Assembly: GCF_037860835.1 (NCBI RefSeq)
Contig: NZ_JBBEOG010000001.1
Coordinates: forward strand, 248,001 to 312,000
DNA: 64,000 bases
Reading direction: 5' to 3'
DNA from: Aquipuribacter nitratireducens
GTDB lineage: Bacteria > Actinomycetota > Actinomycetes > Actinomycetales > JBBAYJ01
In this document: positions 8,852 to 16,656 of the stretch, piece after piece
How positions within the stretch are numbered: position 1 is the stretch's first letter
How the letters are laid out: every line of letters begins with the position of its first letter
Notes under the pieces: generated by a model
What the model was told of the DNA's origin: nothing
The model's input: only the letters and a program-made list of their open reading frames with translations
The model's database searches: none
Program-made: the position numbers and the translations under genes

Positions 8852-9313
8852 CTACAGGCCGATCGTCTTGCGGACGGACGTGGGACACGGACCGGCGTAG
8901 CGCCGCAGCCGGTGCGGGTCGAGGACGATGCGGCGGTCGGTCCGGAGCCAGCTGATGCCGCCGGTTCCCGCCCAGCCGTGGCGGGGGACCTCCACCCACC
9001 CGCGGCGGCCGGACTTGTCGGTGCTCGTGATGGAGAGGACCACGGTCCGCAGGCCGTGGGTCTCGACGACGAGGCACGGCCGGTCCTTGCTGCCGGTGCC
9101 GTCCTCGAACGGCACGTCCGCCCACCAGATGTCACCGACGGCGGGCTGGCGCGTGCGTCGGCCCCGACGCCGGGTGGGCCGCCGGGTGGGGCGCCGGGAC
9201 TGTCGCCTCGTGACCGCCCACAGCAGCACGACGACGAGACCGGCCGCGACGGCCAGCACCGTCGGGTCGACCTCGTCGAGGAACGCCGGGGACGCGGCGG
9301 CTGACGCGGTCAC
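8852..9313 (-). CDS. Membrane-anchored PemK/MazF-like protein
   Basis: A 153-residue protein. Its GTG start overlaps the helicase TGA stop (GTGA), so it is coupled to the gene upstream. Residues about 17-37 (TVLAVAAGLVVVLLWAV) are one transmembrane helix. A very basic linker follows (RRQSRRPTRRPTRRRGRR), then a MazF/PemK fold from about residue 58: GDIWWADVPFEDGTGSKDRPCLVVE and VVLSITSTDKS. MazF proteins are sequence-specific mRNA interferases or, in variants, non-toxic nucleic-acid binders. No small antitoxin gene is next to it. The membrane anchor and helicase coupling are the unusual points. Confidence 0.82.
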   Translation of the reverse strand: MTASAAASPAFLDEVDPTVLAVAAGLVVVLLWAVTRRQSRRPTRRPTRRRGRRTRQPAVGDIWWADVPFEDGTGSKDRPCLVVETHGLRTVVLSITSTDKSGRRGWVEVPRHGWAGTGGISWLRTDRRIVLDPHRLRRYAGPCPTSVRKTIGL

Positions 9314-11457
9314 CGCGGCATCGTGGCGGACCGACCGGACGCCGGGCCGACGACACGACCGCACCACAGCGTGTCCCGGGCCCGGGTCAGCGCCACGTGG
9401 AGGCGGCGCTGCCACTCCTCTGCCCGTTCCGCGTACGCGTCGTCGCTCTCCGCCGACCGGCGCGGTGGCATGGGGTGGGTGTCGAGCACGGCGACGTGGG
9501 CGAACTCGAGGCCCTTGGCGCGGTGCACGGTGCCGACCTTGACCGCGTCGACGGGCCGGCCGTCGTATTCCTGCAGGGAGACGGCGTGGAGCCCTGCCGC
9601 ACGGACCAGTCGCAGCCACCGCTCGGCGTCCCGGTTGCCGGGCACGAGGACCGCGCAGTCGCCGGCCCGGGCGCCCGCGTGGATGGCATCGACCAGACGT
9701 GAGAGGAGCGCCTGGTCGAGCGCGGCGGGGCTGGCCGCCTCGACGGCGTGCACCGCCCCGCCTAGGCGCGTCGTCACCGGCGGCACCTCGCCGTTCGGCG
9801 TCTCCGTCACGTCCGCGTCGAGGTCGACCGCCTGTGCCGGCAACCGGCTCACGTGCTCGAGGATCGCCGCCGCGTTGCGGTAGTTGCGGCCGAGCCGGAC
9901 CGAGCGGCCGACCACGTCGACGCCGGCGTCCTTCAGCCGGAAGCCGCCCGGGTACAGCGCCTGGGTGCTGTCACCCACGAGGAGGAGGCCGTCGGTGCGG
10001 TCGCCGACCGCGGCGTGGAGCAGCTGGACCCCGACGAGCGTGAGGTCCTGGACCTCGTCGACGACGACCGCCGTGTACGGCTGCTCCAGCGGTTCCGTGC
10101 GGAGCTCGTCCCGGGCTAGGCGAAGGACGTCGGCGAAGTCGTGACGGCCCGTTGCGGCGAGCGCGTCCTGGTAGGAGCAGTACAGGTCCCACACGGCCTC
10201 GCGGTGCTCCAGGCGCAGGGGCGTGCGACGCCCGATCCGGTCGAGAGCGGCGTAGTCCTCGAAGCGGTTGATGCCGCGTCCCTTGATGACGTGGTCGATC
10301 TCCTCGCGCCAGTAGCTCGGTACGACCGCGACGGTGGCGAGGACGCTCCTGCGACCGACCGAGGTCCACGCCCGACCGAAGGCGACCTCGGCGCGGTCGG
10401 CGTCGAGCCTGGGCCGGACCCCGCGCTCCCGAAGCAGCCCTCGGGCCCAGCCGTGGACGCTCTGCGCTTCGACGGTCCCGCCGGTGCCGTCGCCGAGTCG
10501 GTGGACGAGCGTCGCGAGGACCACGGGCAGGGTGCGGACGAAGGAGGTGAGCAGCACCCGCGCCCCGGGTCGGCGCGCGGCGAGGGCGGCCCGGTGGAGA
10601 GCGACAACCGTCTTGCCCGTGCCGGCAGGCCCGGCCAGGCGGGCCGGTCCGTTGAACGTGCGGGTGACGAGCGGCGCCTGGTCGGGGTGCAGCCACGTCA
10701 TCCACTGCTCGATCGGCGCGGCGGTCGCCGCGGCCCGGTCGGCGGCGGCGATCTCCGCGGCGTCGAAGAGGTCGGCGGTCTCCGGCGCCGGGCGGGTGCG
10801 GGGCTTCGGCGGGCTGACGACCGTCCGGGACGCGCGACGGCCGGACGTGGTGTGCGGCGGGAAGCTCGCGTCGAGCAGCCGGACGACCCGGTCGACGTCG
10901 CGCCGGGCGAGCCGGCGACCACGCCGCAGCAACCACGGGGCCACCTCGGCCTCGCCGACGACGACGACACCGGCGACGTCGGTGGCCGGGAGCCGGTGAC
11001 CGGACAGGACGGCGGCAGTGGCGACGGCCGTGGGCGCGTACCCGAGGTCCGACAGGGCATCGACGACGAGAGGGACCGCGCTCGCGCTGCGCGCCGTCAG
11101 GGTGTCGGTCTCGTCCTCGTCGCCGCGGAAGAGGCGGTCACCGGCGATGCGGGGTTCCGCCCAACGCTTGACGTCGACAACCACGACGCCGCCCGGCCCG
11201 ACGAGGAGCAGGTCGACGTTGCCAGCGGAACGTGGCCACTGCCGGTCCGCGAGCACCCGCCACCCGTACACCTCGAGGGACAACAGAGTCGCGGCGACGG
11301 ACACCTCGGCGCGGCTGGCGGCCTCGAGCCGTGTCGCCCGGTCGAGCAGCGCCTCGCGCTCGCGGGCGCACTCCTCGGCGAGCTCACGGCAGGCCGCTGC
11401 GTCCGCGCGCAGCGAACCGCCCGCGGTCGCGAGCACGTCGTCGGTCGTGCCGGTCAT
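9310..11457 (-). CDS. NERD-domain UvrD/Rep-type (SF1) helicase
   Basis: A 715-residue protein. Residues about 45-130 are a NERD nuclease-related domain: GNVDLLLVGPGGVVVVDVKRW supplies the D...DxK metal-site pattern. Residues about 250-690 are an SF1 helicase: LAGPAGTGKTVVALHRAA (Walker A), AVVVDEVQDLTLVG (Walker B and motif II), LLVGDSTQALYPGGFRL (motif III), VGTVHRAKGLEFAHVAVLD (motif V) and HVALTRARDTLW (motif VI). All helicase motifs look intact. NERD-helicase fusions are often defence-associated in actinobacteria; the role here is inferred. It is the first gene of a two-gene unit with the PemK-like protein. Confidence 0.9.
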   Translation of the reverse strand: MTGTTDDVLATAGGSLRADAAACRELAEECAREREALLDRATRLEAASRAEVSVAATLLSLEVYGWRVLADRQWPRSAGNVDLLLVGPGGVVVVDVKRWAEPRIAGDRLFRGDEDETDTLTARSASAVPLVVDALSDLGYAPTAVATAAVLSGHRLPATDVAGVVVVGEAEVAPWLLRRGRRLARRDVDRVVRLLDASFPPHTTSGRRASRTVVSPPKPRTRPAPETADLFDAAEIAAADRAAATAAPIEQWMTWLHPDQAPLVTRTFNGPARLAGPAGTGKTVVALHRAALAARRPGARVLLTSFVRTLPVVLATLVHRLGDGTGGTVEAQSVHGWARGLLRERGVRPRLDADRAEVAFGRAWTSVGRRSVLATVAVVPSYWREEIDHVIKGRGINRFEDYAALDRIGRRTPLRLEHREAVWDLYCSYQDALAATGRHDFADVLRLARDELRTEPLEQPYTAVVVDEVQDLTLVGVQLLHAAVGDRTDGLLLVGDSTQALYPGGFRLKDAGVDVVGRSVRLGRNYRNAAAILEHVSRLPAQAVDLDADVTETPNGEVPPVTTRLGGAVHAVEAASPAALDQALLSRLVDAIHAGARAGDCAVLVPGNRDAERWLRLVRAAGLHAVSLQEYDGRPVDAVKVGTVHRAKGLEFAHVAVLDTHPMPPRRSAESDDAYAERAEEWQRRLHVALTRARDTLWCGRVVGPASGRSATMPR

Positions 11458-11567
11458 CGATCATCACCCCGGTAGACCATCGGTCAGCGGGGGCGCCCGC
11501 TGCAGTCGTCGAGCGCTACCTCCGTCGACTTGGAGACGAGGGCACCCGACCAAGGTCGCGCGACGCG

Positions 11568-11771
11568 TCACCAGTCGTCCGACGAGTCGTCGTCGAAAGG
11601 GTCCAGCGGATCCGTCCAGGTGTCGTCCTGACCGTCCGCGCCTTCCGGTTCGAGGTCGTCTCGCGAGCAGAGGTCGTTCGCGAGGTTGTCGTCGTCACGA
11701 GCGCCACACGCGGTACTACCGCGACAGTGCGCGGCTGGCGCTCGAGCATGCAGTTGCCGCCCACACCGCAC
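11568..11771 (-). CDS. Possible small acidic protein
   Basis: This lies in the 358-base gap between the divergent helicase and nuclease genes. The last about 42 codons (DDDNLANDLCSRDDLEPEG, then PLDPFDDDSSDDW) have strong G/C third-position bias and an extremely acidic product, as in DNA-mimic or antitoxin tails. The first about 25 codons from the ATG at 11771 have poor codon bias, so the true start is unclear and it may be a remnant. No family was recognised. Confidence 0.28.
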   Translation of the reverse strand: MRCGRQLHARAPAAHCRGSTACGARDDDNLANDLCSRDDLEPEGADGQDDTWTDPLDPFDDDSSDDW

Positions 11772-11815
11772 GCACCAGTCTGCCGACGCAGCGGTGTTCC
11801 GCCGTCTCGCACCAG

Positions 11816-12553
11816 GTGGAGAAGGACGAACGGTTCTGGGTGGCGTCGGCGCTCATGACGCTGTTCCACCACGACGACCGCCTTGGCCGCTTCGCGCAGC
11901 TGCTCGAGCGTGCCTTCGACGGACGAGTGCCGGACGGCTGGGAGGGCTGGCGCGACGCGCTGGGCGACCCTGACCGGCTGGAGCTCTTCTTCGAGGTGAA
12001 CCTGCCCTCGCCGCCCTCGTACAAGGAGGGTCTGGCTCACCGACTCGACCGCGTCGCCATTCTGCCGTGGGTGCGCGCTCGTGGCGTCGCGAGCCGCAAC
12101 CTCGAGGGGGCCACGAAGCTCGACGCGTTGCTGCTCGCGTCGACGGGCGTCGCGGTCGCGTTCGAGGCGAAGGTGCTGTCCGACCTGTCGAAGGACACCC
12201 ACTACGACGCGACGCGCAACCAGCTCGCCCGCATCGTCGACGTCGTACTCGAGCCCAACCGCGGACTGCTGTCTGGCCTGGACGAACGTGACCCGGAGCA
12301 GACGTACGTCGTGCTGCTGACGCCGGAGCTCTTCCGATCACAGCCACGGTCGCGGCTGTACGGGCATCTGTTCCACGAGTACCGCAGCAACCCGACTGCC
12401 CTCCGGGAGGACCTGCCGCACCGTGATGCCGCGACGATCGAAAAGATGAGCGAGCGTCTCGGCTGGGCGACATGGGAGGAGTGTGAGGACGTCGTCACCG
12501 GCGCGTGTCGGTGGCTATCGGCGGAGGTTCCGGCGCCTCGCGACGGCAGGTAG
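11816..12553 (+). CDS. PD-(D/E)XK-type nuclease-like protein, probable restriction or defence gene
   Basis: About 245 residues from a GTG at 11816; the start is the most upstream plausible one and lacks a clear Shine-Dalgarno sequence. Asp103 (KLDALLL), 13 residues, then Glu117-Ala-Lys119 (AFEAKVLSD) on adjacent predicted strands form the PD-(D/E)XK nuclease core. The N-terminal RFWVASALMTLFHHDDRLGRF and the Trp-rich middle were not recognised. It lies directly upstream of two more nuclease-domain genes on the same strand. Specificity is unknown, and no methyltransferase is adjacent apart from the one in DISARM. Confidence 0.65.
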   Translation: MEKDERFWVASALMTLFHHDDRLGRFAQLLERAFDGRVPDGWEGWRDALGDPDRLELFFEVNLPSPPSYKEGLAHRLDRVAILPWVRARGVASRNLEGATKLDALLLASTGVAVAFEAKVLSDLSKDTHYDATRNQLARIVDVVLEPNRGLLSGLDERDPEQTYVVLLTPELFRSQPRSRLYGHLFHEYRSNPTALREDLPHRDAATIEKMSERLGWATWEECEDVVTGACRWLSAEVPAPRDGR

Positions 12554-12621
12554 GAGTCTGCCGGACGCTCGCGATCGACGGGATGCGCCGTGTCACCCCT
12601 TTCGTGCGGCAAGCTGGCTCG

Positions 12622-13518
12622 GTGACGACGCCCGACGGAATTCGCGATCAGGCGTTGGAGTGGCTCCGACGGGTGACGTTCGACGGCGAGGTCCCCGTCA
12701 CGCGTGAGCAACTGACCAACGACTTCTCCGTCGACGGCGTGCGCTTTCCTCTCGTCGACACAGGCCGCGGCATCCGCAAGCCCGCTGGCTGGGACGCGGC
12801 ACTGTCCATCCTCACCGCCGTCGCCAAGGGTGGCGTGCGCCCGTACGAGGACGACATCGGGTCGGATGGCCTGCACCGCTACAAGCTGCGCCGGGACTCC
12901 GGCGGGTCGAGTGAGAACCGCGGTCTGCGGCGCGCGATGGAGCGCCGTCTGCCGCTCATGTGGTTCATCGGTCTACAGCCGGGTGTCTTCCAGGCGATCG
13001 CCCCCATCTACCTCATCGCCGAGGAGCAGGAGCAGGAGCAGTTCGTCCTGGCGCCAACCGACGAGCTGCTCGTCACGCCTGGCTCCGTCATCGAAGAGGC
13101 CACGCGTCGCTACCTGGTGACCCAGACGCGCCGACGGCTGCACCAGCGCGTCTTCGCCGGTCGAGTGATGCTCGCCTACGACGAGCACTGCGCGGTGTGC
13201 TCGCTGCACCACCGACGCCTGCTCGACGCGGCGCACATCACCCCGGACACCCATGAGCACGGGCTCCCAGTGGTCACCAACGGCCTGGCGCTGTGCAAGA
13301 TCCACCATGCCGCCTTCGACAGCAACGTCCTCGGCGTCACGCCGGACTACGAGGTGCGGATCTCGCAGCGTCTCCTCGACGAAGTCGACGGCCCCATGCT
13401 CCGGCACGGGTTGCAGGAGCACCACGGCAAGCCGCTCATGCACGTGCCCCGGGTGCGGTCGCAGCGGCCGGACCCGGATCGCCTCCAGGCGAGGTTCGAG
13501 GGCTTCTCGGCCGCGTGA
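12622..13518 (+). CDS. HNH endonuclease (HNH_2-like), putative restriction enzyme
   Basis: A 298-residue protein from GTG 12622. The last third is an HNH site: Cys190-Ala-Val-Cys193, RLLDAAHI, then GLALCKIHHAAFDSNVLGV. This gives the Cys-Cys/His...Cys-x-x-His zinc knuckle with catalytic His, as in the HNH_2 group of putative restriction endonucleases. The N-terminal 180 residues contain a possible helical recognition domain (EWLRRVTFDGEVPVTREQL). The gene sits between a PD-(D/E)XK protein and a DUF262 protein, 68 bases after the former, suggesting a three-gene restriction cluster. The DNA target, possibly modified DNA, is inferred only. Confidence 0.78.
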   Translation: MTTPDGIRDQALEWLRRVTFDGEVPVTREQLTNDFSVDGVRFPLVDTGRGIRKPAGWDAALSILTAVAKGGVRPYEDDIGSDGLHRYKLRRDSGGSSENRGLRRAMERRLPLMWFIGLQPGVFQAIAPIYLIAEEQEQEQFVLAPTDELLVTPGSVIEEATRRYLVTQTRRRLHQRVFAGRVMLAYDEHCAVCSLHHRRLLDAAHITPDTHEHGLPVVTNGLALCKIHHAAFDSNVLGVTPDYEVRISQRLLDEVDGPMLRHGLQEHHGKPLMHVPRVRSQRPDPDRLQARFEGFSAA

Positions 13519-13586
13519 CCACCGCGAAGGCGCCTGAGCCGACCGAACCGGTCACCCGTGTCCGGTGTCGCTGGTAGACACCCCAT

Positions 13587-15377
13587 ATGGCGAAGTACCG
13601 CGTGACCCAGTCGGCCGTGACTCAGCTCCTCGAGGACGTGAAGCGGGATCACATCGCCATCCCGGAGCTCCAGCGGCCGTTCGTCTGGGACAGCGTCAAG
13701 GTCCGTGACCTCATGGACTCCCTCTACAAGGGCTATCCCGTGGGTTACCTCATCACGTGGCAGTCGGTGGGAGCACACCTGAAGGGCGGCCGAACGGCGG
13801 CGCACCAGCAGATCCTCATCGATGGCCAGCAGCGAATCACTGCCCTCAGAGCTGCGGTGGCCGGGCTGAAGGTGATCGACAAGCGGTACCGGTCCGCGCG
13901 CATCCGGATCGCCTTCAATCCCGTGGCCGAGGAGTTCGCGACGCTCACGCCTGTCATCGATAAGGACAGCGCCTGGATCAGTGATATCAGCGAGCTCTTC
14001 AACTCGTCGTCGACTTTCCGCTTCATCAGCGAGTACTTCGAGGCGAACCCTCAGATCGATCGGGGGAGTGTAGAAGCAAGCCTCGCACGCCTGGAGGCCG
14101 TCAAGAACGCCCAGATTGGGATCATCGCGCTCGACGACGACCTGGATGTCGAGACCGTGTCCGAAATCTTCATCCGGATCAACAGCAAGGGCGTACCCCT
14201 GTCGAGCGCGGACTTCGCTATGTCGAAGATCGCGACCTACGGAGACCGAGGCCGCAACCTCCGCAAGCTGATCGACTACTTCTGCCACCTGGCCGTGGCG
14301 CCGCACGCCTACTCCGACATCGCCGAGAACGACGCTGAGTTCGTGGCTAGCGGCCACCTCAAGTCGATCGCCTGGCTGAAGGATGACTCGGAGGACCTAT
14401 ACGACCCGGCTTACGGTGACGTGATCCGAGTGGTCGGACTGGTCGGCTTCAGCCGGGGCAAGGCGTCGTCGATCGTCAGTGAGCTCTCCGGCCGCGATCC
14501 CGAGACACGTCGGGTCGACGAGGCTCGCGTCCCACTCGCCTACGACCGCTTGGAGGCGGCTCTGGGGGAAGTGGTGCGGAAGTACCACTTTGAGAACTTC
14601 ATCATGATCATCAAGTCCGCGGGGTTCATCTCACAAGACCTCATCGGCTCGAAGAACGCCCTGAACTTCGCCTACGCACTGTACCTGCGCCTGCGTGAGG
14701 ACGACTCAATGACGGAGGGCGAACGTAAGCGGATCGTCCGGCGCTGGTACGTGATGTCGACGCTTACGGCGCGTCACTCCGGCAGCTTCGAGTCGACGTG
14801 GGAGCAGGACATCCGCCGCATCAGCTCGCTGGGTGCGGCCGCCTACTTGAAGCAGATCGAGGAGTCGGAGCTCACCGACGGGTTCTGGACCGTGGCCCTA
14901 CCGGCGAATCTGGAGACCACGAGCACGAGCAGCCCCTACTTCCAGGCCTTCGTCGCCGCACAGGTGGCTGCTGGGGCTAGGGGCTTCCTCTCAAAGTCCA
15001 TCACGGTTGCTGCCATGCACGAGCAGTCAGGCGACATCCACCACATCGTGCCGAAAGACTACCTGCAGAAGAACGGCTTTCCCGACCGGCGCGACTACAA
15101 CCAGGTGGCCAACCTGGCCTTGACCGAGACGTCCATCAACATCAGCATCTCCAACTCGCCGCCCGCGCAATACATGGCCCGGGTACGGCAGCAGATCGAA
15201 GAGTCCCGCTTGGTGCTCGGGGAGATTGTCGATGGCGGCGACTTGATGGCAAACCTCCGGGAAAATGCGGTCCCAGACGACATCGAGGCTGTCACCGCGG
15301 CTTCGTACCCAGGGTTCCTCGAGCGGCGACGACGCCTGATGGCTGCTGCGATCCGGCGTCACTTCGAGTCGCTGTGA
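13587..15377 (+). CDS. DUF262 domain protein, GmrSD-like type IV restriction family
   Basis: A 596-residue protein from the ATG at 13587. IPELQRPFVW (residues about 25-34) and LIDGQQRITALRAA (about 77-90) are the DUF262 signature; the DGQQR loop is the ParB/sulfiredoxin-like nucleotide site. FIRINSKGVPLSSADFAMSKI is another conserved DUF262 block. Near residue 485, IHHIVPKDYLQ with downstream NQVANLALTETSIN forms a DUF1524-like His-Me nuclease. This one-chain architecture resembles GmrSD enzymes, which cut glucosylated or otherwise modified phage DNA. G+C looks somewhat lower than in flanking genes, consistent with transfer. Confidence 0.82.
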   Translation: MAKYRVTQSAVTQLLEDVKRDHIAIPELQRPFVWDSVKVRDLMDSLYKGYPVGYLITWQSVGAHLKGGRTAAHQQILIDGQQRITALRAAVAGLKVIDKRYRSARIRIAFNPVAEEFATLTPVIDKDSAWISDISELFNSSSTFRFISEYFEANPQIDRGSVEASLARLEAVKNAQIGIIALDDDLDVETVSEIFIRINSKGVPLSSADFAMSKIATYGDRGRNLRKLIDYFCHLAVAPHAYSDIAENDAEFVASGHLKSIAWLKDDSEDLYDPAYGDVIRVVGLVGFSRGKASSIVSELSGRDPETRRVDEARVPLAYDRLEAALGEVVRKYHFENFIMIIKSAGFISQDLIGSKNALNFAYALYLRLREDDSMTEGERKRIVRRWYVMSTLTARHSGSFESTWEQDIRRISSLGAAAYLKQIEESELTDGFWTVALPANLETTSTSSPYFQAFVAAQVAAGARGFLSKSITVAAMHEQSGDIHHIVPKDYLQKNGFPDRRDYNQVANLALTETSINISISNSPPAQYMARVRQQIEESRLVLGEIVDGGDLMANLRENAVPDDIEAVTAASYPGFLERRRRLMAAAIRRHFESL

Positions 15378-15459
15378 TGGCGGCCCCGTTTCCTGCGTGC
15401 TCACGTTACTCGCATGGTGCGGTTGCGACACAAATGGACATAGGGCTGGAGTCGGTCGC

Positions 15460-15912
15460 ATGCGCATAGTCTGGGCCGGACAGGATGGCGACGACGGCGA
15501 CGTGTACGACTTCACGCTGGTGCTTGCGCAGATAGAGGAGTGTCTTCTCGCGGTTCAGAAGGCCGCGGGCATAGACGTTGGTCTTTCCGTGCAGCCGCAA
15601 GCGTGCTTGGAAGTCTACATCCGCCGTCGTGGCATACGCGAGGAGGACGGCCCGGAGCTGGACGCGTTGCGTTACCTCATTGCGGCTCGCGAAACACTTC
15701 GGCGCGGTCGAGCTGTCATCAACGGCTACTCCCATGGAGGCGACGTTCATACTCTGGCGATTGGACCTGACGTGGCAGCCGCTCCAGAGTACGGCGTCGA
15801 GCCTGACCCGTACTTCGACAACGATTGTGCCTCGGCTCGCCAACTCTTCACGCTCGCAGCCCAGATGACCCGCGAGGTGCCGACGCTAGGCCTTCCGGCG
15901 TCCGATACCTAG
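15460..15912 (+). CDS. Hypothetical protein
   Basis: A 150-residue protein from an ATG at 15460. It is acidic at the start (AGQDGDDGDVYDF) and otherwise mixed alpha/beta in appearance (FTLVLAQIEECLLAVQKAAG, LDALRYLIAARETLRRGRAV). No family or catalytic motif was recognised. Its TAG stop is immediately followed by the reverse-strand TAG of drmC (TAGCTA), so the two genes converge with no intergenic space. It could belong to the restriction cluster on its own strand, 82 bases downstream of the DUF262 gene. Confidence 0.6.
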   Translation: MRIVWAGQDGDDGDVYDFTLVLAQIEECLLAVQKAAGIDVGLSVQPQACLEVYIRRRGIREEDGPELDALRYLIAARETLRRGRAVINGYSHGGDVHTLAIGPDVAAAPEYGVEPDPYFDNDCASARQLFTLAAQMTREVPTLGLPASDT

Positions 15913-16656
15913 CTAACTGGGCACTACTTTATACAGTCTCTCCTCAGCCCGTCGAAGTTCCCGCTCGACCGAGGCTGCAATGCCGGGGTTATCGATAGTG
16001 ATGCCGAGTTCGACGTTGCCGTACTCGGCGCTCCACGAAAAGTTGGCGCTGGTGACCACGAGGAACCGGTGGTCTACGCACACTAGCTTCGCATGATTTC
16101 GCACTGCCTTGCCCTCAAACGGTCGCGTCTGGAGCACCACCCCCGGCCGCAAGTTCTTTGAGATCTCTGACGAGCTAGGCCCTGACGATCCGTCGCTCGC
16201 TCGCGCATCGACGTAGACGCGGAGATCGATCTCCGGTCGACCCGCCGCCGCGCGGAGGCCTTCCCATAGTCCCGACGTCTCCTGGAAGTTGAACGTCGAG
16301 CAGACGATTGAGGTTCTTGCGCCGGCCACGAGCCGCACGATCGACGTCGTCAGTGGACTGGTTTGAGCCAAGTGCCCGGGCATTGTCCACAGCGTCCCGA
16401 TGTCCGTGTCCGCGTCTCGCGCGCCGGCGATGGCCCGCAGGACGACCGCGAGCGTCTGAGGGTCGTGCCGCAACCCGGCGTCGGATGCAAGCCGGGTCAC
16501 CTCGGGTCGGCGTGCCGGGCCGATGGCAGCGAGTGCACCTGTGAAGCTTTCGCCTGCGACCAGCCTTGCGGCGACTGAATCGGCCTCCGAGACGGTGAGG
16601 AACGCACCGAGCGCCCGCACCGCAGTCGCTGCCTCAGCTGAAGAAGCCAAGGCCAA
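15913..16656 (-). CDS. drmC: DISARM protein DrmC, phospholipase D-like nuclease
   Basis: A 247-residue protein. A phospholipase D HKD motif is complete: His188-Ala-Lys190-x4-Asp, followed by LVVTSANFSWSAEYGNVELG. The first half (FLTVSEADSVAARLVAG, TSIVRLVAGARTSIVCSTFNF) fits DrmC. The start lies inside the last 23 bases of drmB, so translation is coupled. In DISARM, DrmC is the PLD member; reports on other DISARM systems found it not always essential. It is the last gene of the operon. A standalone PLD nuclease would look similar, but the DrmB overlap makes DrmC the clear choice. Confidence 0.9.
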   Translation of the reverse strand: MALASSAEAATAVRALGAFLTVSEADSVAARLVAGESFTGALAAIGPARRPEVTRLASDAGLRHDPQTLAVVLRAIAGARDADTDIGTLWTMPGHLAQTSPLTTSIVRLVAGARTSIVCSTFNFQETSGLWEGLRAAAGRPEIDLRVYVDARASDGSSGPSSSEISKNLRPGVVLQTRPFEGKAVRNHAKLVCVDHRFLVVTSANFSWSAEYGNVELGITIDNPGIAASVERELRRAEERLYKVVPS

